From positions 9,796,001-9,860,000 of the forward strand of contig NC_059486.1 of the NCBI RefSeq assembly GCF_018139145.2: a DNA stretch of 64,000 nucleotides, written 5' to 3'. The position numbers and the translations under genes were made by a program. Source of the DNA: Gymnogyps californianus (Eukaryota; Chordata; Aves; Accipitriformes; Cathartidae). Shown here piece by piece: positions 11,701 through 22,500 of this stretch (the first letter of the stretch is position 1; each line of letters opens with the position of its first letter). The notes under the pieces were generated by a model. That model ran no database searches. It worked only from the letters and a program-made list of their open reading frames with translations, and had not been told where the DNA came from.

Positions 11701-14451
11701 TTATTTTGTCATTATTTATGAACCAATATCACAAAGATCTATGAAATGAGAAGGAACACAGCAATCTTCCTGGATTTGAAGGATAAAATAAGTGTGCCAG
11801 GGTGAGAGCTGCTGTCAGTATTAAATATCAGCACCGCAAGTGTCTGTCTGGGGCAAATCTGGCACTCCATCAAAAATCTTGATTTGTATGAGGCCTGGTT
11901 AGCATTAGTTTTTAACCAGGAAAATGCAAACGAAAGCATCATTGGGTGTAATCACTTGCTTACAGCCACTGTGGTTTTGGCAACCATTTCCTTGTGTGTA
12001 AGGAACACACGAGTAAAAGTTAAAGTCACTGTTGACAGGAGGTGCAGAGGAAGGGATGACACAAAAATGTAACGATAGACAAAGCTACAGGGCAACATTA
12101 AGATTCACAGGAGATATTTTTTCCTTTCTGGTCTATGATGTTGTAATACAAGAATAAACCTCTTCAGTTTTAGAAAGCCTAATAGCAAGAGCTCAATTAA
12201 CTGCAACTATGACATTTTCGAGGGTAAATACATATGCAGCTATGAATGAAGCAACCGGTCTTGTATCAGAGGAACAAGGTGAGTAGTAAGTAGTGTTTTC
12301 CACAAAGTAAGGAAAGGTGGGCAGAAGCCAGCCTGCCACAGAACTGCACTTTTACCTTTACAGATAATTTACGCTCATACAACTCCTAAGCAGACACAGA
12401 GCAAGGCCAAACACTCAGACACATTACATGCACAACACCAGACTGTGTCTGATGACCTATCAACTTACACCAGAGGAGACTCCACACCCTGATAGCACTA
12501 TATGACATCCAATGCCACCTAAGTCATCTCATTTGGTCCAGGAAATCAAATTACCCAGGTCATACAAGGACTTTCTGACAAAGCTGGTAACTAAACATAT
12601 ACCTGGGCATGCCTTGACCCCAGGACCATTCTCAAGTTCCTGTATTGTGGTATCTTACACAGCTTCTTGCTAATACCTCACCAGGCTACGCTGCTATACA
12701 CAGAATTTAACTAAAGCTCATTTGCCATCACATAAGGAGAAAAATGCATTGCTGCAGTTGTAACAGTGACGAAATCACTCCTTTTGCAGGAAATGTCTTC
12801 GAGCTGCTTCCTACCCGGTAGTTATTCGAAGCAGGGCGAGGAACAGAAGATGAACAAAGGTTTTGAAAGATCTGCAATAAGCAAATCCAGCAGCATAATG
12901 CTTCATACAAATGCAAACTACAGAAGAAGCGCAGGAGCAGCCACTCACTCCCTCAACTGAAAAGTTATTAAGTAAACTTAGAAGGTACAGAGGAGAATGA
13001 AAAAACACAAGATCTAATGCCCCAAGTGGCCTGTGTCCAGAGGAAACTTCCCCAGCTCTCCGAGCTACTCCACAGCATGCATCAGGCCAGAGGCGGTCAA
13101 CTGCTTTGCAAGACCAGCTCTAAAGGGTGGTTCAGGGGCAACGCACAGCTGGCCTCTTACCCAAAGGATACTTCCAAGAAGCAATCCCGTTCCCAGCAGC
13201 CTTGCCTCCCTCCCAGAGCAGCCTGAAATCCCCCACATCCACCTCTCGCCAAAACAACGCCAGGCATTAAACGCTTTCCAAGGACCTGGCCCCCTGCAGC
13301 ACCTCGCAATAACCCCCTGCTCCGGCGGAGAGGGACATGGCAGGTGACACAGCCCCGGGGGGCTGCGGGGCCGGGGTGATGCGGGCAGACTACAGCCCCC
13401 AGAAGGCACTGCAAATAGGCCGTACCAACCGGCTGGGACTCGTGTCTGGGGTGACGTGGAGGCCACCGGAGCCAATCCACGGGAGAAGGAGGAATGTCAA
13501 CAAACACGGCGGCCTGCAGGACACGTGATATCAGGGACGGGGCAGGCAGCTCCAGATAAGCCACCCCAGGGCCACCCGGGGGGTCTGGTGGAGGCAGCGG
13601 TCACCCAGCCGTGGCTCACAAACATCAGACCTTAGGGCGGCACAGGCTGTGCTGACGTACCGCACGCCAGCCCCTCCATCCAGAAACAGAAGGGCTCCAT
13701 TTTAGGCTTCTAGATCCCGCAGCGTTTTTTTAAAAAGCATCACGAATGTCAAAGAAACTTGCCCCATGACCCAGCAGGATTTTTTAACTAAAAATTCAAG
13801 GGGGGGGGGAAATCATTGGATAACTTGGGTTTCAGAGTGAATCGGTTTTAGCCCCCTAGATTAGATCTTCAGAGCTGACTTTGAAGGAAAAAGCAACTGC
13901 GGGAAACCACAATAATCTAAAAATGTCTGCTGCAATTTTTAACACTTAGTGATTGCCACAAGGACAACAGAAAAATGCAAATGAAAATCCTCTGGAACTG
14001 GAGACAATCATATGCTACAAAGTCACGCTCACACTATTTTTACATTGCCTAGGAAAAAGAAATTTTCTTAGGGAGTGTATCCAGACCAGAGAAAGAAAAT
14101 AAAAGGTAGGCGTGCCAAGAATAACTACTGTAATTTTATTTCTAACATTTTGAGAACTTATGAGCTTCCAACACAGACATATTCACCACACACTGCATTT
14201 CACTGCGTAACACCCTGGGAGCAGGACCTCCCACCTCAACTCCCAACTGCATAAGAGTTCTGTGGTCCAGACAACAATTAATACATGTACTGCTCAACCA
14301 TGTTTGTTTATCTTTCCCTAACTTATCAGAAGACTTTTTTCCCCCAGAATACACGTTTGATTATAAAACATCTGTTAAAAACTGAAATTCCACAAACTCC
14401 ATTCAACCGCCCCCAAATCCAGAATGCTTTGCCATAATTGAATGTATTTAC

Positions 14452-14493
14452 CTGGAAGTCATACAAGGCAACGATGTTTTCATGTTTCAATTC
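14452..14493 (-). CDS. ULK1: ULK1 coding exon 3 ([14 protein letters not shown])
   Basis: This 42-nt micro-exon encodes [14 protein letters not shown], as in human ULK1. It is flanked by a TTCTAG acceptor and GTAAATAC donor, and it is separated from exon 2 by an 88-bp intron (14494-14581). It is too short to be found by ORF length; homology and splice phase identify it. Confidence 0.95.
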
Positions 14494-15610
14494 CTAGAAA
14501 AAGTAAACAAAGACCATAAACTAGGAGCCACAAAGGGCATATAGAACAAAGACTGAAGAAAACAAGTCAGTCTACCTTTACCTTAAGTATTTTAATTTCC
14601 TTGCCCAGCAGAGTTTGAGATTTTGCAAGGTTCTTCTTGTTAATGCATTTCACAGCTACTTCCAGCTCAGGTTTCTGAAAGAGTGTGTGAATTACATATT
14701 CAAAGATAAATGTAAATTTCACCATTAATTTACATTAGGATAAGCAGCCTCTTAACAGATTACTAGTACTACTGAAAGAAGTGTCTTGCAGCACCGGTAA
14801 AGGCCTCCTACTTTATATCCTAATGCCTATCCCTCACTTGTTCAGACTTGCCCTTTCCCAAATTATGCTTGTCAGCCCAAGGAGAAAACCCCAAGTTTTG
14901 GGTTTTTGTTACTACTTGATACGATGATTATCCTCTTATTTAATCACTAGAAATAAATGCACTGTGGGAGCCATGGCTTATCCCAAGCCCTAACGATGGA
15001 AAATCCACTGCTGGATTGGTCTCCTTTTATTTACCAGCGAGTGATTTCCCCTCCTCTTAGAAAAATTAAGTGGAGAAAGACAAAACTTTACACCCCCAAA
15101 GCAAGAGCCCTCTACACACTTCACAGACACTGTGGGGCGATTTTTTCTTTTTTCTTTCCCCTTGTTTTCAAGGGAAGGGCCAGTTTTGGCGAGCAGGACA
15201 TCTCTGCGGACACCTCCGCAGCAGGCTGCCGGCCTCCAGCCCCGCTCTGCCCAGCCGCAAGGTGAAGCCACCTGCCCGGGTCCTGCTGGGGCGCACGCCT
15301 GCCTCCCAAAGAAACTCCAAAGATAACAATAACAAATAATAATAAATACGTCTACCATCACCAGAGCTGCCCCAGAGCCCGGGGCTGATGCCCAGACTAA
15401 GAATAGCCACCGCAGCTCAGCAGGGACAGGGTGACCGCGATGCGGTGCCCAGCTCGGCCCAAACCAACAAATAAATAAATAAAAAGCCGGAAAAAAAAAG
15501 AAAAAGAAGCGATTATTCACCTCTTTGTGCCTGCCTTTGAAGACGACGGCGAAGGCTCCGTGCCCGATCAGGTCCTTCCTGCTGAACTCAAACTTTCCCA
15601 CCGTCTCCAT
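14452..15610 (-). CDS. ULK1: ULK1, unc-51-like autophagy activating kinase 1 (partial: coding exons 1-3)
   Basis: ULK1 is the Ser/Thr kinase of the ULK1-ATG13-FIP200-ATG101 complex that starts autophagosome formation under mTORC1 and AMPK control. Three minus-strand exons (15521-15610, 14582-14674, 14452-14493) join in frame to 75 residues. They form the kinase N-lobe: glycine-rich loop [11 protein letters not shown] (residues 17-27), ATP-binding lysine in VAVKC (K39, equivalent to human K46) and helix-C glutamate in KEIKILK (E56). ULK1 is preferred over ULK2 because the start reads [18 protein letters not shown], which follows human ULK1 after its first few residues, and because MMP17 lies upstream as in human. 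The C-lobe, Ser/Pro-rich linker and C-terminal EAT domain (family total about 1,050 residues) are beyond position 1. All borders are GT/AG and all exons end in phase 0. Confidence 0.96.
14582..14674 (-). CDS. ULK1: ULK1 coding exon 2 (VAVK lysine, helix C)
   Basis: Thirty-one codons (93 nt) are flanked by CTCTTTCAG and a GTAAAG donor. They encode [18 protein letters not shown] and on to KEIKILK. The catalytic lysine and the helix-C glutamate that pairs with it are intact. The only clear change from human is KPELE for KHDLE at the exon start. Confidence 0.96.
14675..15520 (-). other. ULK1: ULK1 intron 1
   Basis: This 846-bp intron lies between exons 1 and 2, with GTGAAT donor and TTTCAG acceptor. 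Its 5' part (15180-15520) is still in the GC-rich edge of the CpG island and holds A-rich simple stretches near 15330-15350 and 15465-15508. No other feature was seen. Confidence 0.85.
15521..15610 (-). CDS. ULK1: ULK1 coding exon 1 (initiator ATG, glycine-rich loop)
   Basis: Thirty codons run from ATG (complement of 15608-15610) to a GAG|GTGAAT donor. The start context GCGCCATGG is a strong Kozak site. The frame stays open upstream for at least 30 codons but contains no ATG, so this is the first usable methionine. Human ULK1 begins several residues earlier (MEPGRGGTETVGKF, from memory), so the bird protein is about seven residues shorter at the N-terminus. The exon carries the P-loop of the kinase. 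Confidence 0.96.
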
Positions 15611-16089
15611 GGCGCTGCGCCGGGGGGTCCCCGGAGCCGGCGGGGAGACTGCGGCCGGGACGGCTTCAGAGCTGCAAAGGGACGAGGAGGAGGAGGATGG
15701 CGGTGATGAAGGAGCTCCCTTTAAAGAAAATTAAACCTCTCCCAATCCAAACACAACGGGGCACAACCCCCCCCACCGCCCCCCAAAGAGCAGTCAGGAG
15801 CCGGAGACCCGCTGGCGGGGGGGGAGCCTCTCTCCTGTCAGCCCCCCGGCAGCTCAGCGCCGGGCTCCTCTCCCCCACCTCGCCCTCGTCCATGGGCTGC
15901 CTCTTCCTGCAGAACGGCCGGGAGCTGGTCATTGTTAGAGGCCGGGGAGAAGTTGGCTCCTCAGCAGCGGGCCTTCCCCATCTCTTCCTCCGGACAGACC
16001 GGCGCGGCTCCTCCGGCAGCCGCTTCAGGCGGGGCTCCCCATGCCGAGCCCCGGCCCTCCCCGCCTCGCAGGCGCGGCTTCGCGGAGAG

Positions 16090-16167
16090 TCCACCTTAAG
16101 CGCGATCCACCTTAACACCCAGTCCACCTTACGGGGAGCGGTCCACCTTAAGCGCGAGTCCACCTTA
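16090..16167. repeat. Five-copy TCCACCTTA cluster in the ULK1 promoter
   Basis: TCCACCTTA starts at 16090, 16106, 16123, 16142 and 16159, so spacing is 16, 17, 19 and 17 bp. Four copies extend to TCCACCTTAA and three to TCCACCTTAAG; three have AG or CG before or after in similar context. The spacers between copies differ, so the nonamer is better kept than the intervals. The core CACCT resembles ZEB/Snail-type zinc-finger half sites, but CACCTT is not a full E-box. The cluster is about 480-560 bp upstream of the ULK1 ATG. Confidence 0.85.
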
Positions 16168-16450
16168 AGGGCCGCCTGCGCCCCTCGACTGCTCGTACAC
16201 AGCGGGGCCGGGGTTACCCCGAGGGTCCCGCCGCCCGCCCGCGCTTCTTCGCCCGCCCGGGCCTCGCCACCCGGTCGGGCCCAGACAAAGCTCTGCGGAG
16301 CGCGGCGCGGACGAGAGGAGAGTGCCGGCCCCGGCGCAAGCGCGGTGCGCGGCAGTGGGGGAGGCAGGCACGGAGGCAGCGGCAGCGGCGGCCACCTGAG
16401 GCGGAGGGGGCCGAGCCCGACACATTTAAAGGCGCCGCCCGGGCCGGCCC

Positions 16451-16459
16451 TGAGTCAGC
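16451..16459. promoter_or_regulatory. AP-1/NF-E2 (ARE-like) site TGAGTCAGC
   Basis: TGAGTCAGC is a full AP-1 heptamer with the GC extension of the Maf/NRF2 antioxidant-response element. It lies in the ULK1 CpG island, about 840 bp upstream of the ATG. ULK1 has been reported as an NRF2-responsive autophagy gene in mammals; use of this site is inference. Confidence 0.4.
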
Positions 16460-16550
16460 GGCGCGGCACGGTCCCTCGTGCCCCTCCGCGCCGCCGGCCA
16501 GCTGCGGACGGCAGGGCTCCTGCCGGGTCCTGCTAGCCCCCCTGCCCCGA

Positions 16551-19500
16551 GCCTTTGGGAAATGCTTTCAACAACTAACAAAATGGGTCTGTTTGGGTGA
16601 ATTTTTAAAAATTCACCACAGGAGCTGTGACAGGGCCCAGGTGGGACCTGGTCCCACCGCCCACAGCACCCCTTCTTCTCCCACAGGATGGCCCATCTCC
16701 TCCACACGCTCTGGCCTCCACACGCTCCAGTGCTGGGGGCTCACAGCTGCTCCATCCCCTGCTCCATCCCCACTTTCTCAGAGGGGAGCAAACCGGGCCT
16801 CCAGCTCCCCCTGAGGAGTGATGGAGGGCACCTCCATCAAGCTCTCCTCAGAGAAACCTTTCTAGACACCCTGCTCTGGAGCTCAGTGTGCGATCACTGT
16901 TGCAATGAGAAACCTTTCCCAGCCTGAGCCTGGTACTCGGGTTTTGGCCACCCTCAATCTCTCGCTGTGCAGTAACCCACAACCTTTGCCCTGTGGGCAT
17001 GGGCCTGCAGTTCATGCCCTCCGTTGCAGGAACCTCTCGCATGTTTGACCCATCCCCTGCTCCAGGCTGCCCAAACCTGCTCCCGCCAGCCATGGTGGTA
17101 TCATCTAGACCGCTTGCGCAGTCGCTCCAGTTTTTATCAAAATGTCCAAAGCGGAACATCGTATTCCAGCTGCAGAGAAAACAGTGCGCCTCACGGGCAG
17201 CCCCCCTGCTCACACACTCCAGTCTGAAGTTTGCTTTTCACACAATTGCACGGCATCGCCTGTATATCGACCTGTATCAGCACTGCAATACCAAACGTGT
17301 GCTGCTCTTACAATGCTGGCGGCTCTGCAGATACTGAGCGCGGAGGGTGCTCAGTATTGTGACACTGAGTGTCTGCAGTTATCACTGTTTTCAGCAAAAA
17401 TTAGGAACAAGCAGCACCTCACAGCGTCAGGCCTTGTTTTCTACACAAAAGCAGTGGCTGACTGATACAACGTCTGGCCTGTGGTCTGTTGCCCTCGGTT
17501 GCTAGATAACTCATGTTCAGGTACCGTCCTGCGCTTAAAATTTTGGTGGAAAAATGACGGCATGTACCAAACGCCAATATAAAAGTAGCAGTGCCTGACT
17601 GGTAGTAATTTGCATCTCAAATTCCAGCAGTTATTGAGTGCTTGGTGGGAACTGTAAAAGTGATAAGGGTATTCTTCGATGGGAATTTGAGAACAGCATC
17701 TGTTGAAGTAGCCTTTAAACCAAAACAAGACTAGAGCACCTTTGTGATTTCAGCAGAAATGAACTTAAAATTTACTTTTTTAAAAAATACAATATACTTA
17801 ACTACTTGTTCTCTTGCTCACTTCTAGGCCTGTGCCATCCACGAGGTCTAAAATTTCAGGCTTTTGTCAGTGTTCACAAGGGATTAATTCAAAAGTTAAC
17901 ACAGAAACCAGTAAAAATGGCAAACACCATCAAACTCGCAAAAAAGTCAAACTACTTGGCAAATGACAGACACAGGAATTTATTTTACTAGTTGTTAAAA
18001 GCCGCTGTCTCTGATGCAGAAGGTAACAGTTGCAAAAGTTTAAGACAGGAAGTGAAGAAAAGGTTTTGAAACTTCTTAGATGATTTCTAGGCAGGCAAAA
18101 TCTTGTTTCACTGGAAAATAGCCAGGGCACCATGGTTAGCAAGCGTACTCTTGCGAGAACTGCGGTAAAATCTCTAGTGACCACAGGTGTTTGTGCCTTT
18201 GCTTTCCTAGCACAGCAAAGCCACGCAGTCCTAGCGCTGGGCGAAGGAGGAAGTTGGTATCGCTGCTGTTCAATTAGAGGCCAAAATATCACAGTGATGA
18301 ATGTTCTTTGTTCTGTACTCTGTGTGTGCTTATTTGTTCCTTCACGTGCTGTTGGTTGTGAAAAAAATGTTTAACTTAAGTCGGTTTTGATTAAACGTAA
18401 GTTCTAAGGTAGCTTTCTGCATGCAGCGATATACAGAGCCAGGTGGCAAAGTCAGCTTCCTCTCTGTTGACATTTTATTCTGAGCAAACTGGGTTTGTTT
18501 TTAAGCAGACTCACTGGGTAGCTTTCTAGTGAGTACGTGAAACTTCAAAGTAGCATAAGAATTGTGAAGGTACTCAGAGGTCTCTACAAGGATCAGGACC
18601 AAGTTGTACTGGATGCCATGCGCACACGAGGCATGACACTTTCTTTGAACTGACAGTTTAACATTTGTAGCAGTTAAATGTCTCTCAAATATGTCTTCCA
18701 AAAATAGGCTAGTGAAAGGATTTCAAGCTTCTACAGAGATTTAAATACTTACCCAAGGACAACTAATAAAATGTAATGCCACTTGACAGCAAATACAGTT
18801 TTGAGATATTTGGAGTGCACTCTGCAGACACATGGTATTAGCAAAACATTTGTTCATTTTGGAACAAACAGGGCTGAAAAGCTTTTTAATTAAAAGTAGG
18901 ATTCCTCAAATTTTTTTCTGTGGTTTGCTGATTAAATGCTTATGCTCTATCAATTCTTCCCTGATGTCCAGAATTCAGTGAGAGTATGTTTAGGCCAACA
19001 TCCAACACATGCCAATTCTATTCTCCTCCCACAGCCTCCCATTTGCTAATGATGAAAGTACTACCACCAGCACGTATTCAACTACTTCCTCAGATGGATG
19101 CATTAATCTTTGAGAGGACAGAGTATATAGTTCAATTTACTAATGCAAAACATGAGTGGAGGAAGATCTACTGCTGTGATTTACGATGGGTGGAGAAAAA
19201 TATAAGTATATACCCAACTGTGGGAAACCTTCGAATGTTCTCTTGAAATTCTTTTTTTAATTTAATGCAACTTTATTCTTTTTTCTAATTCACACGTGAA
19301 GGAAAGCAACAGACAACTGATATCCTGATGACTCAAATTATATTCTTTTCCAATACCATGTTTTAATCAGTAGTCAAAATTTGGCTGTTTCTACCTACTG
19401 GAATCCGAGAGTGCCATCCTTACCTCTGGGCTGCAGAGGTACGATATAATTATCTCTGACACCACCTCTGTGCTGTGGAATTGGTTAAAGCTACAGAAGT

Positions 19501-22500
19501 ATGAGGGAATTATGCAAGAACAAGCAAACTCAGAATAAAGATTTATAATAAAGACAGAATAAAGATTTCCATCTAGGGCTAAATTGTTCTCATCATAGTC
19601 CAACCTATGGAATAAATTATGTATGTACCTAACCAGTAGCTCAAGGTGTGACTGAAGCTCACGCAGGTACAACTGCATCGGTTTTAAAGGAGCTAATTCT
19701 TTTACCAGTAACCTGGAGCAACAGAGACTTCATTTTGAACAGCAAAGCCTAACTTGGAAGCTGGGTGGATGCTACGGGGGGGCTGGTGCATACTCAGCTG
19801 CTTGCTGCTATGTGTACTTTGCTGTAGGTACCAGAGCTTCTGTGGACACTTACGTGAGACTTCAGTCCCGTCCTGATATACCCAAAGAGCAAGATGTATC
19901 CATTTGACTATGTCTTCTATGACAAGTGACATTTTACATTTGGTCCTATATAGCAAAGACCTGTGTTCTCATGTCCCAAAGAACCTGTGTCAGATGTGTG
20001 ACATGTTTCTTGATGCCTTTCTAGACAGTTCTAGCTACTTACTACAAGCATCCTCTGCGGGCCAGACAGCTATCTTTCCCAAGATCCTAATATTTTTGCT
20101 TTTCTAGTTCAGCAAGTCCATCCCAGTGTTCCCCACACTGTCCGATGAAAGATCAGAAGCCTCACAGCAGCCACCCATGAAGTTGAACCACTGTATCTGG
20201 AAGGCATGGGGGAATCCTTGGCCAGATACGATCACAAAGAACAAGTTCTTTCCCTTGCTATATAAGTCTATTTTGAAATCAAAGTTCTGCTTGATGCAGA
20301 GGGAATTTCCAAGGCCCTCCTGTGTAATCTTTTTATTACAACAATTGCCTCACAGATAGGGGCACTAAGGGCTAGGAAAACAAATCAGTGTTTCTGGATG
20401 AAGGGAAATGCCAAACTATGAGGCTTGGGCACATGAGCAAGATGTGACTGAACAAGTTACTGCACGTGGACTGAGCCTTATAATTGGCCACACATCTCCT
20501 CTTTGCGTGAAATGAACGCTTAAGCCTGAAGATGAACTTTAACGTAGTGCTGCTGCTGAGTAATTAATTTTCTTCACAGAAATGCATGCTTGAAACTTAT
20601 TCTGGGTACTTCGTAGCCAAAAAAGATGGACAGAGTAGCACAAGAGGAAAGGTCAGGTATGGCTTAGTTTGAGAGTACATCTGGATGAAAAGCAGACACT
20701 GCATTCGTGCCGATTCAAAATCTGATTCAAATTCAGACATGTTAAGACAGTTACACATCCGCTTTCCACAAACATCCTAATAGCTGAGCATAATCGCCAG
20801 CATCTGGGCAGAGCCAACACTAACCTGAATGCTGGAATTTTTGCCAGATTCATCAAGAAGGAGTGAAGGAACTGAATATGCAATGCTTGGCTGAAAATCA
20901 GTTTGGTGGAAGAAATATGTGGAAGGTCTACAAATATCTGTAAATGGTAAAAGTAAATATTAGCCTAGCATTAATGAATAGAAGGCAAGCTGCAGGCTGA
21001 ATTTAATGGAAAATTAAAATGACATCTTTTAATCATACCCGTTTCAGATGTCTGTTAGTAGGTTAGATTCTGGCTCAGTTACAGTAAGGGTAAGACATAG
21101 ATTACAGTAGAATTGCACCAAAGTCACACCAGGATAAGTGACTTTTGAACACAGCCATGTTGTGTTGCATTCCTGGAGAGGTTGAATGAGTAAATTAATT
21201 TGGAGCCCTGAAAACATCTGTAAATTTACAGCAGCAGCATAAGTTATGTTAAGAGTATTTGTTCATACCTCACCAGGGATCTGCAGAAACAGCGTTCCAA
21301 CTCTGGTAAAATGCTTTTATCTTAGAAAGGGAGTGATCCTCCACTCACAACATCAGCTCTTGATCAGTGAAACTGGAGACACTCAGTTAAGTGATGGAGT
21401 TTACAATCTGCTCCCTACCTTTCACAACCAACTGCTCCCTTCATCGCACGCACAGCTGAATCGAAGACATTTAGGTGACATCTAAACACAGGATAACACA
21501 GCTGGAAAGATTGGATGTTGAAGCTATTAGAGCATTGAGGTTATTCAAATACCAGTTGCTGGAGCAGTATGGCACCTAGCAGCACGCACAGGAGAGGAAG
21601 AATCACTTTCCATGCACTTCCGTAGCCCTGTCGTATTACATTCTGGATTTATTTATGCTGTGGGCCCCTTTATTGATTAATACTGTTGAGAGATTTAACT
21701 AGCCACTGAATTATCCTGGCAGGCTAGGTCTGAGATGTTTTATTACTCCCCTCCCCACACATATACACCAGCTCACTGAACAGATTTTATGAATTATTGA
21801 AGGCGGCGTTTTAATGTACTCAGCAAGGTGCTCTGGCAAGGGGCTTCCTAGGTTCCCCTTGCATTTTAATATCAGATGCATTTCAGCTCCTGGCAGAGGG
21901 CTCTGGGCACTAAAGGCTGTACTCAGTGTTCAAATCCGTTAGTGCTCACATCAAGGACCATTACCTAACCTGCCTGTCAAGCGGCTGATTATATTAAAAT
22001 AAGGTTTGCCAATAAATAAGAGAGAGTCTGCAAGTCCTCCACCCAGAGCAGTCTGTTTTCAGGCTAATTGGAGCTATTTCTTGCCAGAACGAACACTGCT
22101 TGTCCATAAATCAGCAGGTATCATCATGCAGTTCCTTACAAGATGTCATCTCTGTCCTGGATGAGAACAGACCCATGCTCACCACCCTCAGCCTCCCTCC
22201 ACATCCACACACACACTTTGGTCCGTGCCATCTGTGGGGCTCCTCATGTCAGTCCTGGTAAAGCCAAGGTTGGTTGGGAAGGGACACGGGCCTTGCTTTA
22301 GCTTGCACCCTGGTCCTCTGGGACCCCCTTCAATGCCCACTCAAGTCAACAGGATCCTCTCCAGGAGCTCCAACATGCTTCAGCATCAGCCCTTGCTTTG
22401 GTGACCTCTGTGTTAAAAATAACTGCTCACCTCGTGGCAGGAAGAGGAGTAGGAGCATCATGTTCCTTATCTTTCACATCTATGGAGTCATACGTTTAGG

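Larger units (their letters stand above)
1..14451 (-). other. ULK1: ULK1 intron 3 (5' part; continues beyond the window)
   Basis: I searched both strands for the next ULK1 exons (ANSVYLVMEYC, HRDLKPQN and DFGFARYL blocks) and found none, so the intron is longer than 14.4 kb. It contains one solo LTR (6227-6823), a T21 tract (6863-6883), an A/C-rich low-complexity stretch (about 8100-8240), an 18-bp tandem duplication (8696-8731) and a G10-type run near 13800. Open frames in it are short and unrelated to known proteins. A GC-rich patch at about 13300-13650 contains a CACGTG E-box. Confidence 0.8.
15180..16550 (-). promoter_or_regulatory. ULK1: ULK1 CpG island promoter
   Basis: About 1.35 kb of dense CpG spans ULK1 exon 1 and its upstream side. 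It contains GC-box-like CCGCCC runs (16231-16262). No TATA box is evident at a plausible distance from the ATG, which fits a housekeeping-type dispersed promoter. The start site cannot be fixed from sequence alone. An AP-1/NF-E2-like site and a five-copy TCCACCTTA cluster lie inside. Plus-strand open frames here (one of 279 codons) are Arg/Pro/Gly-rich by composition and are not supported as genes. Confidence 0.8.

Noticed and set aside
1..14451. ULK1 exon 4 or later exons
   Set aside because: No match to VYLVMEYC, HRDLKPQN or DFGFARYL in any minus-strand frame.
14990..15610. Treating the whole 206-codon frame that starts METVGKFEF as one exon
   Set aside because: Only the first 30 codons match ULK1; a GT donor follows at once and the match resumes in exon 2 at 14674.
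15697..16536. 279-codon plus-strand open frame upstream of ULK1
   Set aside because: It lies in a CpG island where stops are rare, is Arg/Pro/Gly/Ser-rich, resembles no family and runs through the TCCACCTTA cluster.
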